From positions 1 to 64,000 of the forward strand of contig NZ_FOFP01000016.1 in NCBI RefSeq assembly GCF_900110925.1: a stretch of DNA of 64,000 nt, read 5' to 3'. The stretch comes from Pseudomonas cuatrocienegasensis (GTDB lineage Bacteria; Pseudomonadota; Gammaproteobacteria; Pseudomonadales; Pseudomonadaceae). How positions within the stretch are numbered: the stretch's first letter is position 1; every line of letters starts with the position of its first letter. Below, piece by piece: positions 49,852 to 58,434 of the stretch. The notes under the pieces were generated by a model that worked only from the letters and a program-made list of their open reading frames with translations, was not told the DNA's origin and searched no databases. The position numbers were made by a program, and so were the translations under genes.

Positions 49852-50913
49852 ATGCGCCCGATCCTCCGCCTGTTGGTCTCCTGCCTGCCATTGCTCAGCC
49901 TACCGAGCCTGGCCGCTACGGTGCCCGATCTCTACGAGGTGCATGAACCGGTCACCAGTCAGCAGCCCGAGGACCGTGGTGCGGCGCTGACCCAGGCGCT
50001 GGATACCCTGGTGTTGCGCCTGACCGGCGATCCCAAGGCCGCTGCCTCGCCGGCCTTGAGCGAGGTGCGCAAGGACCCGCAGCAACTGGTCAGCCAGTAC
50101 CGTTATGAAGATGACAAGCTGGTGGTTGACTTCGACCCGATGAGCACCGAAAGCAGTCTGCGCCAGGCCGGCCTGGCCCTGTGGGGCAGCAACCGTCCGG
50201 CGCTGGTGACCTGGTGGCTCAACGAGAGCGTGGCCGGTAGCAGCCTGGTCGGTGATGGGCAGAGCAGTGCGGCGCCCTTGCGTCAGGCCGCTCAACATCG
50301 CGGTTTGCCGCTGCGCCTGCCGCTGGCGGACCTCAGCGAGCAACTGTTGGCCACACCCGAGGCGCTGGCCGCGACCGATCCGCAAGCCCTGCGCGATGCA
50401 TCAGAGCGCTATGCCGGCGATGCGTTGCTGGCGGTGCTGGCGCGTGAAGACAATGGTCAATGGCAGGCGCAGTGGCGCGTCTGGCTGGGTGACGCGCGTG
50501 AGCAGGGGCGTGCCGAGGGGGCCGATCAGGCGGCCCTGGCCGATGCCGTGCTGCGCGCGGTCAGCGAACGCCTGGCGCCGCGCTTCGTGGTGGCCCCGGG
50601 TGCAGCACGGCGCCTGAGCGTGGAAATAGAAGGCACGACCCTGGCCCGTTATGCCGAACTGCAGCGTCTGCTGGAGCCGTTTGCCGGACATTTACGCCAG
50701 GTACAAGGCGATCGTCTGGTATTTGACGTGAGTGCCAGTGCCGAGCAGGTCCGCGCCCAGCTGGCGTTGGCCCAGTTGCATGAAGCGCCGGTCGAGCCCG
50801 AGGTTGCACCGCCCGCGACACCAGCCCCTGCGGCTGAGCAAACGCCGGGCGCGCCTGCCGCGCCGTCACCTGCCGCGAGCAGCGCTAACGATGTCTTGCG
50901 CTTTCGCTGGTAG
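49852..50913 (+). CDS. DUF2066 exported protein
   Basis: 353 residues. Signal peptide MRPILRLLVSCLPLLSLPSLAA, then a DUF2066 region (about 25-230) starting VPDLYEVHEPV, and a Pro/Ala-rich C-terminal segment from about residue 310. Conserved between purM and perM in pseudomonads; function unknown. The ATG at 49852 is at the signal peptide; the frame is open far upstream only because it runs antisense to purM. Confidence 0.85.
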   Translation: MRPILRLLVSCLPLLSLPSLAATVPDLYEVHEPVTSQQPEDRGAALTQALDTLVLRLTGDPKAAASPALSEVRKDPQQLVSQYRYEDDKLVVDFDPMSTESSLRQAGLALWGSNRPALVTWWLNESVAGSSLVGDGQSSAAPLRQAAQHRGLPLRLPLADLSEQLLATPEALAATDPQALRDASERYAGDALLAVLAREDNGQWQAQWRVWLGDAREQGRAEGADQAALADAVLRAVSERLAPRFVVAPGAARRLSVEIEGTTLARYAELQRLLEPFAGHLRQVQGDRLVFDVSASAEQVRAQLALAQLHEAPVEPEVAPPATPAPAAEQTPGAPAAPSPAASSANDVLRFRW

Positions 50914-50987
50914 ACTCTCGCTCAGTTGAGCCGCGCGCTCTGTTTTTTGACTCCCCGCGCCCGCTGCCGGGCTCCAGAGGATCTTGC

Positions 50988-52079
50988 ATGATCGATTCGC
51001 AACGCTGGCTATGGATGGCTGGGCTGCTGGTGCTCGGCGGGCTGCTGTATCTGTTGCATCCCATCCTCTCGCCTTTTCTGGTCGGCATTCTTCTGGCCTA
51101 TATGGGTGACCCGCTGGTCGACCGCCTGGAGCGCTGGAAGCTGTCGCGCACCTGGGGCGTGATCGCGGTATTCGCCCTGTTCAGCCTGGTTCTGGCCATA
51201 CTGCTGCTGGTGTTGGTGCCGATGCTTGGCAAGCAACTGATGCGCCTGTATGAGCTGGTGCCGCAGATGCTCGACTGGATTCAGCACCAGGCCCTGCCAT
51301 GGGTGCAGCTGAAGTTCGGCCTGGCGGAGGGCTTCTGGCGCTTCGACCAGCTCAAGGCCGCATTCAGCGAACACCTGGGCAAGACCACCGATATCGTCGG
51401 CATCATCCTCGCGCAAGTCACCGCCTCGGGCCTGGCTTTGCTGGGCTGGTTGGCCAATCTGTTGCTGATCCCGGTGGTCAGCTTCTACCTGATGCGCGAC
51501 TGGGACCTGTTGATGGCGCGCCTGCGCGAGTTGCTGCCGCGCCGCCGTGAGGCGGTGGTGGTGAAGCTGGTCAGCGAATGCCATGAGGTGCTCGGTGCCT
51601 TCCTGCGGGGGCAACTGCTGGTGATGCTGGCCCTGGGTGTGATGTACGCCACCGGGCTGATGCTGATCGGCCTGGAGCTGGGGCTGCTGATCGGCCTGCT
51701 GGCCGGCCTGGCGAGTATCGTGCCGTATCTGGGAGTGGTGGTCGGGCTGGGCGCCGCGATGGCCGCAGGGCTGTTCCAGTTCGGCGTCGATTTCTATCCG
51801 CTGCTGGGCATTGCCATCGTCTTTACCGTCGGCCAGATGCTCGAAGGCATGCTGTTGACCCCTTTGCTGGTGGGCGACCGCATTGGTCTGCACCCGGTCG
51901 CGGTGATCTTCGCGATCATGGCCGGTGGGCAACTGTTTGGCTTCACCGGGGTGCTCCTGGCCTTGCCGGTGGCGGCGGTGATCATGGTTCTAGTGCGTCA
52001 TGTCAATGATTTGTATAAACTTTCTGCTCTTTACAGGGAATCCAGCGACGCCTCCGACGAGCCGTCCAGCCGCGCATGA
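50988..52079 (+). CDS. AI-2E/PerM-family membrane protein
   Basis: 363 residues with about eight helices and the family segments VGILLAYMGDPLVDRLERWK, PVVSFYLMRDWDLLM and GPVLLALPVAAV-like GVLLALPVAAV. PerM-like proteins include putative permeases and sodium/proton antiporters; the substrate here is open. AGAGGATC precedes the ATG. The 3' end overlaps hda by ATGA, a pairing that is conserved in pseudomonads. Confidence 0.85.
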   Translation: MIDSQRWLWMAGLLVLGGLLYLLHPILSPFLVGILLAYMGDPLVDRLERWKLSRTWGVIAVFALFSLVLAILLLVLVPMLGKQLMRLYELVPQMLDWIQHQALPWVQLKFGLAEGFWRFDQLKAAFSEHLGKTTDIVGIILAQVTASGLALLGWLANLLLIPVVSFYLMRDWDLLMARLRELLPRRREAVVVKLVSECHEVLGAFLRGQLLVMLALGVMYATGLMLIGLELGLLIGLLAGLASIVPYLGVVVGLGAAMAAGLFQFGVDFYPLLGIAIVFTVGQMLEGMLLTPLLVGDRIGLHPVAVIFAIMAGGQLFGFTGVLLALPVAAVIMVLVRHVNDLYKLSALYRESSDASDEPSSRA

Positions 52080-52777
52080 CTCCAACTCAACTGTCACTCG
52101 GTGTGCGCCTGCGCGATGACGCCACCTTCGCCAACTTCTACCCAGGCGCCAATGCGGCGGCACTGGGCTATGTCGAGTGCCTGTGCGAGGCCGAAGCGGG
52201 CTGGACCGAGAGCCTGATCTACGTCTGGGGCCGTCCGGGCGTCGGCCGCAGTCACCTGCTGCAGGCCGCCTGTATCCGCATGGAGCAGCGCAGCGAGCCA
52301 GCGGTGTACCTGCCGTTGAGCAGCCCTGGGTTACGCCCTGAGCTATTCGATAACCTGGAGCAGTTCGAGCTGGTCTGCCTGGATGACCTGGATGCGATAG
52401 CCGGCAAGCGCGAGTGGGAAGAGGCGTTGTTTCACCTGTTCAACCGCCTGCGTGACAGCGGCCGCCGCTTGCTGCTGGCCGCCGACAAGTCGCCGCGAGA
52501 AATCGCCATCAAGCTGCCGGACCTCAAGTCGCGCTTGACCCTGGCGCTGGTCTTCCAGCTCCAGGGCTTGTCCGATGAAGACAAGCTGCGCGCCCTGCAG
52601 CTACGCGCTTCGCGGCGCGGTCTGCACCTCAGCGACGAGGTCGGGCGCTTTATCCTGACCCGGGGCGAGCGCAGCATGTCCTCGCTATTCGATCTGCTTG
52701 AGGAGCTCGACCAAGCCTCCTTGCGCGCCCAGCGCAAGCTGACCATTCCCTTTCTCAAAGAAACCCTCGGCTGGTAA
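52076..52777 (+). CDS. hda: DnaA regulatory inactivator Hda
   Basis: A 233-residue AAA+ protein related to DnaA domain III. The N-terminal QLSLGV is the clamp-binding motif. The P-loop reads GRPGVGRSHLLQA, with Arg in place of the usual Lys, and Walker B is LVCLDDLDA; sensor and Arg-finger regions follow. With the sliding clamp it stimulates ATP hydrolysis by DnaA to prevent re-initiation. It overlaps the perM-like gene by four bases. A DnaA-box cluster is present elsewhere in the window (9320-9359). Confidence 0.92.
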   Translation: MTPTQLSLGVRLRDDATFANFYPGANAAALGYVECLCEAEAGWTESLIYVWGRPGVGRSHLLQAACIRMEQRSEPAVYLPLSSPGLRPELFDNLEQFELVCLDDLDAIAGKREWEEALFHLFNRLRDSGRRLLLAADKSPREIAIKLPDLKSRLTLALVFQLQGLSDEDKLRALQLRASRRGLHLSDEVGRFILTRGERSMSSLFDLLEELDQASLRAQRKLTIPFLKETLGW

Positions 52778-52783
52778 CACGGC

Positions 52784-53698
52784 TTACAGCGCAGCGGCGG
52801 CCAGCGAGGCATTGAACAGATCGGTGCTGCGCTCCAGGGCGTCGCACAGCGCCTGGGCAGCGCTCGACAGTGGGTGGTCGATGCGCCGCACCATGCCGAC
52901 CCGGCGCTCCACTTGGGGGCCGACCAGGGGCACGCAACGTGCGCCCAGTTCTTCCATTTGCCGCAGGCACAGGTTGGGCACCGCGCTCACGCCCAGGCCG
53001 TTGGCGACCATGCGTCCCACCGTCACCAGTTGATGGCTTTCGAACGCCACCGGCAGGCTGCCGTGTTGCGCGCTGACCCGCGCTTCGAGCAACAGGCGCA
53101 CCGCCGAAGGGCGCTGCAGGGTGATGAAACTCTCCTGCAACAGCGCTTGCCAGCTGACTTCCGCTAGCCCGGCCAGGGGAGAGTCGGCTGGTACCACGGC
53201 GACGAAGCGGTCGACATAAAACGGCGTGAAGCTCAGGCCTTCCAGTAGCTCGGGCTCGAACAGCACGCCCAGCTCGACCCGCCGGTTGCGCACCATCTCC
53301 AGCACCTGTTCGTTGATCACGTCATGCACGGTGACGTTGACCCGTGGGTGACGATCGCGAAAAGCTTTGAGGGCGACCGGCAGCAGGTTGCCGGCGAAGG
53401 AGGGCATGGCGGCAATCGAGACCCGGCCCAGTTGCAGGGTGAAGTGCTGGCGCAGCAGGTCCTCGGCGTGGTCCCAGTCCGCCAACAAGCGCCCGGCCAG
53501 GGGCAGGAAGATTTCCCCTTCGGCGGTCAGGCTGACACTTCGCGTGGTGCGCACCAACAAGGCGCCGCCAAGGCTGTCTTCAAGGTTCTTGATCGCCAGG
53601 CTCAGCGCCGGCTGTGACAAGTGCAGGCGTTCACCGGCATGGGCGAAGCTCAGGGTCTGGGCCACGGTGTAGAAGGCGCGCAGCTGTTTGAGGGTCAT
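52784..53698 (-). CDS. dhcR: LysR-family regulator (DhcR-like)
   Basis: 304 residues. HTH at about 1-60 (MTLKQLRAFYTVAQTLSFAH, LSQPALSLAIKNLE), then a two-lobed effector domain. It diverges from the CoA-transferase operon, the arrangement of dhcR-dhcAB in P. aeruginosa, where it is needed for growth on carnitine via dehydrocarnitine. The ATG at 53698 begins the HTH; upstream in-frame codons lie in the AT-rich promoter. The gene symbol rests on context. Confidence 0.8.
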   Translation of the reverse strand: MTLKQLRAFYTVAQTLSFAHAGERLHLSQPALSLAIKNLEDSLGGALLVRTTRSVSLTAEGEIFLPLAGRLLADWDHAEDLLRQHFTLQLGRVSIAAMPSFAGNLLPVALKAFRDRHPRVNVTVHDVINEQVLEMVRNRRVELGVLFEPELLEGLSFTPFYVDRFVAVVPADSPLAGLAEVSWQALLQESFITLQRPSAVRLLLEARVSAQHGSLPVAFESHQLVTVGRMVANGLGVSAVPNLCLRQMEELGARCVPLVGPQVERRVGMVRRIDHPLSSAAQALCDALERSTDLFNASLAAAAL

Positions 53699-53711
53699 AT
53701 ATTTGTATTTC

Positions 53712-53721
53712 TTATTAATAA
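53712..53721 (+). promoter_or_regulatory. TTATTAATAA palindrome in the dhcR-dhcA intergenic region
   Basis: A perfect 10-base palindrome in an AT-rich stretch (53699-53750), 14 bases upstream of dhcR. LysR proteins bind such dyads between divergent genes; the assignment is inference. Confidence 0.35.
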
Positions 53722-53797
53722 ATTGAAAAAACAAACTTAACAAATTAGTCAGGCAGGCAGAAGCTGTTCAGCACGCTTCGGCAGCGCAGTTGCCGTC

Positions 53798-53809
53798 CAA
53801 TAACGATAA
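53798..53809 (+). promoter_or_regulatory. CAATAACGATAA leader motif before dhcA (candidate Hfq/Crc site)
   Basis: The 12-base motif ends 12 bases before the dhcA ATG, next to AGAGG. The same 12 bases precede atoE. A-rich AANAANAA-like repeats at ribosome sites are the targets of Hfq/Crc catabolite repression in Pseudomonas. Confidence 0.45.
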
Positions 53810-53821
53810 GAGGTACAGCGT

Positions 53822-54520
53822 ATGGCAGGACTCGATAAGCGGGTGTACAGCTACGAAGACGCCCTGGCTGGTTTGACCGATGGCATGACGGTCCTGGCGG
53901 GTGGTTTCGGCCTGTGTGGCATCCCGGAAAACCTGATTGGCGAAATTCGCCGGCGCGGCGTGCGCGACCTGACCGTGGTCTCCAACAACTGCGGCGTCGA
54001 TGGCTTTGGCCTGGGCGTGCTGCTCGAAGACCGGCAGATTCGCAAGATGATCGCGTCCTACGTCGGCGAAAACGCGCTGTTCGAGCAGCAACTGCTCAAC
54101 GGCGAGCTGGAAGTCGAGCTGACGCCCCAGGGCACCCTGGCCGAGAAGCTGCGTGCCGGCGGTGCCGGAATCCCCGCGTTCTTCACCGCCACTGGCTACG
54201 GTACGCCGGTGGCCGAGGGTAAGGAGGTGCGCGAGTTCGACGGCCGCCAGTACATCCTCGAGCGCGCCATCACCGGCGATTTCGCCATCGTCAAAGGCTG
54301 GAAGGCCGACCACTTCGGCAACGTCATCTACCGCCACACTGCGCAGAACTTCAACCCGCTAGCAGCCACTGCCGGGCGCATTACCGTGGTCGAAGTGGAG
54401 GAGATCGTCGCGCCGGGCGAGTTGGACCCGGCGCAGATCCACACCCCAGGCATCTACGTGAACCGGGTTATCCAGGGCAGCTTCGAGAAGCGCATCGAGA
54501 AGCGCACTGTGCGCGCCTGA
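53822..54520 (+). CDS. dhcA: 3-oxoacid CoA-transferase subunit A (dehydrocarnitine CoA-transferase type)
   Basis: 232 residues. Class I CoA-transferase alpha subunit: GMTVLAGGFGLCGIPENLIG near residue 22, VSNNCGVDGFGLGVLL, and GIPAFFTATGYGTPVAEGKE. With subunit B it moves CoA from acyl-CoA to a 3-oxo acid such as acetoacetate or 3-dehydrocarnitine. The order LysR / A / B / thiolase / AtoE equals PA1998-PA2002, where the A and B genes are named dhcAB. The specific substrate is inferred from that synteny. Confidence 0.88.
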   Translation: MAGLDKRVYSYEDALAGLTDGMTVLAGGFGLCGIPENLIGEIRRRGVRDLTVVSNNCGVDGFGLGVLLEDRQIRKMIASYVGENALFEQQLLNGELEVELTPQGTLAEKLRAGGAGIPAFFTATGYGTPVAEGKEVREFDGRQYILERAITGDFAIVKGWKADHFGNVIYRHTAQNFNPLAATAGRITVVEVEEIVAPGELDPAQIHTPGIYVNRVIQGSFEKRIEKRTVRA

Positions 54521-54549
54521 TCAGACAAGAATAATTCGAGGAAACCGAC

Positions 54550-55206
54550 ATGGCTCTGACCCGCGAACAGATGGCCCAGCGTGTGGCCCGTGAATTGAAA
54601 GATGGCTACTACGTCAACCTGGGGATCGGCATTCCGACCCTGGTGGCCAACTATGTACCTGAGGGCATCGACGTGATGCTGCAATCGGAAAACGGCCTGC
54701 TCGGTATGGGCGCCTTTCCGACCGACGCCGAGGTCGATGCCGACATGATCAACGCCGGCAAGCAAACCGTCACTGCCCGCGCTGGCGCCTCGATCTTCGA
54801 TTCTGCCGAGTCCTTCGCGATGATCCGTGGCGGGCACGTCGACCTGACGGTCCTCGGTGCATTCGAGGTCGATGTGCAGGGCAACATCGCCTCCTGGATG
54901 ATCCCCGGCAAGTTGGTCAAGGGCATGGGCGGGGCGATGGACCTGGTGGCTGGCGCCGATAACATCATCGTCACCATGACCCACGCCTCGAAAGACGGCG
55001 AATCCAAGTTGCTCGACAGCTGCACGCTGCCACTGACCGGTGCCGGATGTATTCGCAAGGTGCTGACTGACCTGGCCTATCTGGAAATCGAAGGCGGCGC
55101 CTTCATCCTGCGCGAGCGTGCGCCGGGTGTCAGTGTCGAGGAGATCGTCACGAAAACCGCCGGTCGGCTTATCGTGCCGGAGCATGTGCCGGAAATGAGC
55201 TTCTAA
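54550..55206 (+). CDS. dhcB: 3-oxoacid CoA-transferase subunit B
   Basis: 218 residues. The beta subunit carries the catalytic Glu47 in LQSENGLLGMG, which forms the glutamyl-CoA intermediate; GIGIPTLVANYVPEG and GAMDLVAGADNIIVTMTH are conserved. Thirty bases after dhcA, with GAGGAA before the ATG. The next operon gene, atoB, is 300 bases on, separated by a repeat element. Confidence 0.88.
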   Translation: MALTREQMAQRVARELKDGYYVNLGIGIPTLVANYVPEGIDVMLQSENGLLGMGAFPTDAEVDADMINAGKQTVTARAGASIFDSAESFAMIRGGHVDLTVLGAFEVDVQGNIASWMIPGKLVKGMGGAMDLVAGADNIIVTMTHASKDGESKLLDSCTLPLTGAGCIRKVLTDLAYLEIEGGAFILRERAPGVSVEEIVTKTAGRLIVPEHVPEMSF

Positions 55207-55264
55207 CTGTTCGGCTGCTCCGGCGCTGCCCCCACGACGGGCGACGCCAGGGCGGCGTTTTATT

Positions 55265-55428
55265 GGCTATATCCCAATTGAGTGTTGCATGGGGACGAGC
55301 GGCACGAGTCGCCGAGTAGGGTGCGCCGCGCGCACCGCGGCGCAGGCTGCAGGCTCTTGGTGCGCACGGCGCACCCTACGGTTCTACTGTTAAGCGCCCT
55401 GAACGCAACACGAAACTAGGACATCGCC
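55265..55428. repeat. 164-bp MITE-like repeat, copy B, between dhcB and atoB
   Basis: Termini GGCTATATCC (55265-55274) and, inverted, GGCGATGTCC (55419-55428). The core has GTAGGGTGCGCC/GGCGCACCCTAC palindromes. It matches copy A (18600-18782) in reverse along its length, including ATGGGGACGAGCGGCACGAG and GTGTTGCGTTCAGG. The left flank is TTTTATT, as at copy A, but no clear duplication is seen on the right. It fills most of the 299-base gap. Confidence 0.65.
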
Positions 55429-55505
55429 TGTCTATTTATAGTGAGCCCTGATCATTGCCTGAGCTTTACTTGAGCCGGGTTCGCTACACATTCAAGGAGC
55501 ATCCC

Positions 55506-56684
55506 ATGCAAGACGTCGTTATCGTCGCCGCAACCCGCACCGCCATCGGCAGTTTCCAAGGGGCGTTGGCTGCTATTCCTGCGCCAGAGCTGGGCGCTTT
55601 GGTGATCAAACAGCTGCTGCAGCAGACCGGGCTCGACCCGGCCGCTGTCGATGAGGTGATTCTCGGCCAGGTGCTGACCGCAGGCTCGGGGCAGAACCCG
55701 GCACGCCAGGCGGCAATCCAGGCAGGGCTGCCCCATGCGGTACCGGCCATGACCCTGAACAAGGTCTGCGGTTCCGGCCTCAAGGCGCTGCACCTGGGTG
55801 CCCAGGCGATTCGTTGCGGCGATGCCGAGGTGATCATCGCCGGTGGCATGGAGAACATGAGCCTGGCGCCCTATGTGATGCCGGGTGCACGCACCGGCTT
55901 GCGCATGGGCCATGCGCAATTGGTCGACAGCATGATCAGCGATGGCCTGTGGGATGCGTTCAACGACTACCACATGGGCATCACTGCAGAGAATCTGGTC
56001 GAGCGTTATGGCATCAGCCGTGAGGCACAGGATGCTTTCGCCGCGGCTTCCCAGCAGAAGGCGGTCGCGGCCATCGAGGCCGGGCGCTTCGATGCCGAGA
56101 TCACCCCGGTGCTGATCCCCCAGCGCAAGGGTGATCCGCTCACCTTCGCTCGTGATGAACAACCGCGTGCGGGGACCACCGCTGAGTCCCTGGGCAAGCT
56201 CAAACCAGCCTTCAAAAAAGACGGCAGCGTCACCGCAGGCAACGCCTCCAGCCTTAACGATGGCGCTGCAGCTGTGCTGCTGATGAGCGCAGCCAAGGCC
56301 GAAGCGCTGGGCTTGCCGGTGCTGGCACGCATCGCCGCCTATGCCAATGCCGGTGTGGATCCGGCGGTGATGGGAATCGGCCCGGTGGGTGCGACCCGGC
56401 GCTGTCTGGACAAGGCGGGCTGGAGCCTGGAGCAGCTTGATCTGATCGAAGCCAACGAGGCTTTCGCAGCCCAGGCACTCTCGGTCGGCCAGGAGCTGGG
56501 CTGGGATGCGAGCAAGGTCAATGTCAACGGCGGTGCCATCGCCCTGGGCCATCCGATTGGTGCGTCGGGCTGCCGGGTGTTGGTGACCCTGCTGCACGAG
56601 ATGATCAAGCGCGATGCCAAGAAAGGCCTGGCGACGCTGTGCATCGGCGGCGGTCAGGGGGTGGCGCTGGCTATCGAACGTTAG
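55506..56684 (+). CDS. atoB: Acetyl-CoA C-acetyltransferase (thiolase)
   Basis: 392 residues. Catalytic Cys88 in NKVCGSGLKAL; the C-terminal catalytic His is in NVNGGAIALGHPIGASGCR and the second Cys in LCIGGGQGVAL. It splits acetoacetyl-CoA to two acetyl-CoA, completing the pathway started by dhcAB. AAGGAG is well placed before the ATG at 55506, and family proteins start here; an ATG 17 codons earlier lies beside the repeat element. Confidence 0.93.
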   Translation: MQDVVIVAATRTAIGSFQGALAAIPAPELGALVIKQLLQQTGLDPAAVDEVILGQVLTAGSGQNPARQAAIQAGLPHAVPAMTLNKVCGSGLKALHLGAQAIRCGDAEVIIAGGMENMSLAPYVMPGARTGLRMGHAQLVDSMISDGLWDAFNDYHMGITAENLVERYGISREAQDAFAAASQQKAVAAIEAGRFDAEITPVLIPQRKGDPLTFARDEQPRAGTTAESLGKLKPAFKKDGSVTAGNASSLNDGAAAVLLMSAAKAEALGLPVLARIAAYANAGVDPAVMGIGPVGATRRCLDKAGWSLEQLDLIEANEAFAAQALSVGQELGWDASKVNVNGGAIALGHPIGASGCRVLVTLLHEMIKRDAKKGLATLCIGGGQGVALAIER

Positions 56685-56835
56685 TCCGCTGCATCCCCTG
56701 TCGGCGGTTGCCAGCAGGGGCGATCAATCCGGCCAGTGGTCGGTTACCGAGAAAGGCTGTTTAGCAGCTTGAGCCTTGTGCGGCTCTTGCCTTTTTCGTT
56801 CGGGAGCGGATCTGCCTGCGCTCCCTGCCTGCTTT

Positions 56836-56991
56836 GGGCGCCTCTAAAAACGTAGGCGAAGCAGTCAGCGCAAGGCAAAAACAGGCGAAAAAGCGGAGTT
56901 TACGAGCTGTAAATGAGCATTTTGATCGGACTCGCGCACGAGCCTGTTTTTAACGCAGCGATGACAATGCAGGTAGTTTTTAGAGGTGCCC
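56836..56991. mobile_element. 156-bp MITE-like element between atoB and atoE
   Basis: Sixteen-base termini GGGCGCCTCTAAAAAC (56836-56851) and, inverted, GGGCACCTCTAAAAAC (56976-56991), one mismatch. The inside has no open frame; it is A-rich (CAAGGCAAAAACAGGCGAAA) and contains paired ACAGGC/GCCTGT segments. The structure is that of a non-autonomous transposon derivative. It lies in the 367-base atoB-atoE gap; bases 56685-56835 show no clear signal. The parent transposase is not in the window. Confidence 0.6.
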
Positions 56992-57026
56992 TATTGTGGC
57001 ATCTGCCGGAAGTAGGAAGGCCTCAC

Positions 57027-57038
57027 CAATAACGATAA
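57027..57038 (+). promoter_or_regulatory. CAATAACGATAA leader motif before atoE (candidate Hfq/Crc site)
   Basis: Identical to the motif before dhcA (53798-53809), ending 13 bases before the ATG and overlapping AAAAGAGG. Suggests shared post-transcriptional control of the pathway by Hfq/Crc. Confidence 0.45.
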
Positions 57039-57051
57039 AAGAGGAAACACC

Positions 57052-58392
57052 ATGCTGAGCAAAATGACCTCACTGAGCGTGAGCCTGGTTCAACGTTATC
57101 TACCGTCACCCTTCGTCTTCGCCATGTTCCTGACTCTGGCCGTGCTGATCTTCAGCATGCTCGGCACGGGCCAGAGCCTGCCGCAGATGGCCCAGCATTG
57201 GGGCACTGGGTTCTGGACCCTGTTGACCTTCGCCATGCAGATGGCCCTAGTGCTGGTGACCGGCCATGTGCTGGCCAATGCGCCTATGGTCGCGCGCGGG
57301 CTTGACCGCCTGGCGCGCATTCCCAATACGCCTGGTCAGGCCATTGTCATGGTCACGCTGGTCGCCTTGGCCGGCTCCTGGATCAACTGGGGCTTTGGTC
57401 TGGTGGTGGGTGCGGTGTTCGCCCGTGCCCTGGCGCGTCAGGTGAAGAACCTGCATTACCCGCTGCTGGTGGCGTCGGCCTATTCGGGCTTTCTGATCTG
57501 GCACGGCGGTTTGTCCGGCTCGATCCCGCTGTCACTGGCCACTGGTGGTGCGGACCTGCAACGCATGTCCGGTGGCGTGCTGCAAGCCGGCGTCGGGGTG
57601 GAGAACACCCTGTTCACCGTGCTCAACCTGAGCATCATCGCACTGCTGGTGATCGGTCTGCCGATCCTCAACCGGGCCATGTTGCCGAGCACGCCAATCG
57701 TCGCGGACCCGGCGCTGCTGCGTGATCCGGAACCCGCACCGATGCCGCGGGAAACCCCGGCCCAGCGCCTCGATGACAGCCGTATTCTCGGCCTGATTAT
57801 CGTGGCCCTGGCGGCGGTGTACTTCGGCTATTACTTCTACAACAACGGCTTTGCCCTGAGTCTGAACATTGTCATCGGCCTGTTCCTGTTCCTTGGCCTA
57901 TTTCTGCACGGCACCCCAGAGCGCTACATGCGTGCGGTGCAGGAAAGTGTGGGTGGCATCAGTGGCATCGTCATCCAGTTTCCGTTCTATGCCGGCATCA
58001 TGGGCATGATGATTGGCGCCAACGCCGACGGTATGTCCTTGGGCAAGCAGATCACCGACGCTTTCGTCGCCTGGTCGAACGCCGATACCTTCCCGATGCT
58101 GGCGTTCCTCAGCGCCGGGGTGGTGAACTTCTTCGTACCGTCGGGCGGTGGCCAGTGGGCGGTTCAGGGGCCGATCATGCTGCCGGCCGGGCAGGCCCTG
58201 GGCGTGGCGCCGGAAGTCACGGCGATGGCGATTGCCTGGGGGGACGCCTGGACCAACATGATCCAGCCATTCTGGGCACTGCCGCTGCTGGCGATCGCCG
58301 GGCTAGGCGCGCGGGACATCATGGGCTACTGCCTGATGATGCTGTTGTATTCCGGTGTGGTGATCACCGGTTGTTTCTACTTCCTAACTTGA
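57052..58392 (+). CDS. atoE: Short-chain fatty acid transporter AtoE
   Basis: 446 residues, about ten to twelve helices. Family segments: YLPSPFVFAMFLTLAVLIFS at the N-terminus, SWINWGFGLVVGAVFARALA, and FFVPSGGGQWAVQGPIM near residue 360. It imports acetoacetate or short-chain fatty acids to feed dhcAB-atoB. It has its own A-rich leader and ribosome site (AGAGG), and ends the operon at a strong hairpin. Confidence 0.9.
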   Translation: MLSKMTSLSVSLVQRYLPSPFVFAMFLTLAVLIFSMLGTGQSLPQMAQHWGTGFWTLLTFAMQMALVLVTGHVLANAPMVARGLDRLARIPNTPGQAIVMVTLVALAGSWINWGFGLVVGAVFARALARQVKNLHYPLLVASAYSGFLIWHGGLSGSIPLSLATGGADLQRMSGGVLQAGVGVENTLFTVLNLSIIALLVIGLPILNRAMLPSTPIVADPALLRDPEPAPMPRETPAQRLDDSRILGLIIVALAAVYFGYYFYNNGFALSLNIVIGLFLFLGLFLHGTPERYMRAVQESVGGISGIVIQFPFYAGIMGMMIGANADGMSLGKQITDAFVAWSNADTFPMLAFLSAGVVNFFVPSGGGQWAVQGPIMLPAGQALGVAPEVTAMAIAWGDAWTNMIQPFWALPLLAIAGLGARDIMGYCLMMLLYSGVVITGCFYFLT

Positions 58393-58399
58393 GGTTGAG

Positions 58400-58427
58400 C
58401 GAGGCCGCGACTCGTGTCGCGGCCTCG
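58400..58427. terminator. Strong terminator between atoE and DUF2069 genes
   Basis: Perfect 12-bp arms CGAGGCCGCGAC and GTCGCGGCCTCG around TCGT, followed by TTCGTT. Convergent genes on both sides. Confidence 0.8.
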
Positions 58428-58434
58428 TTCGTTG

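Noticed and set aside
52230..52280. Defective P-loop in Hda (Arg for Lys)
   Set aside because: As far as I recall, GVGRS is usual in pseudomonad Hda proteins, so it is probably not a defect in this strain.
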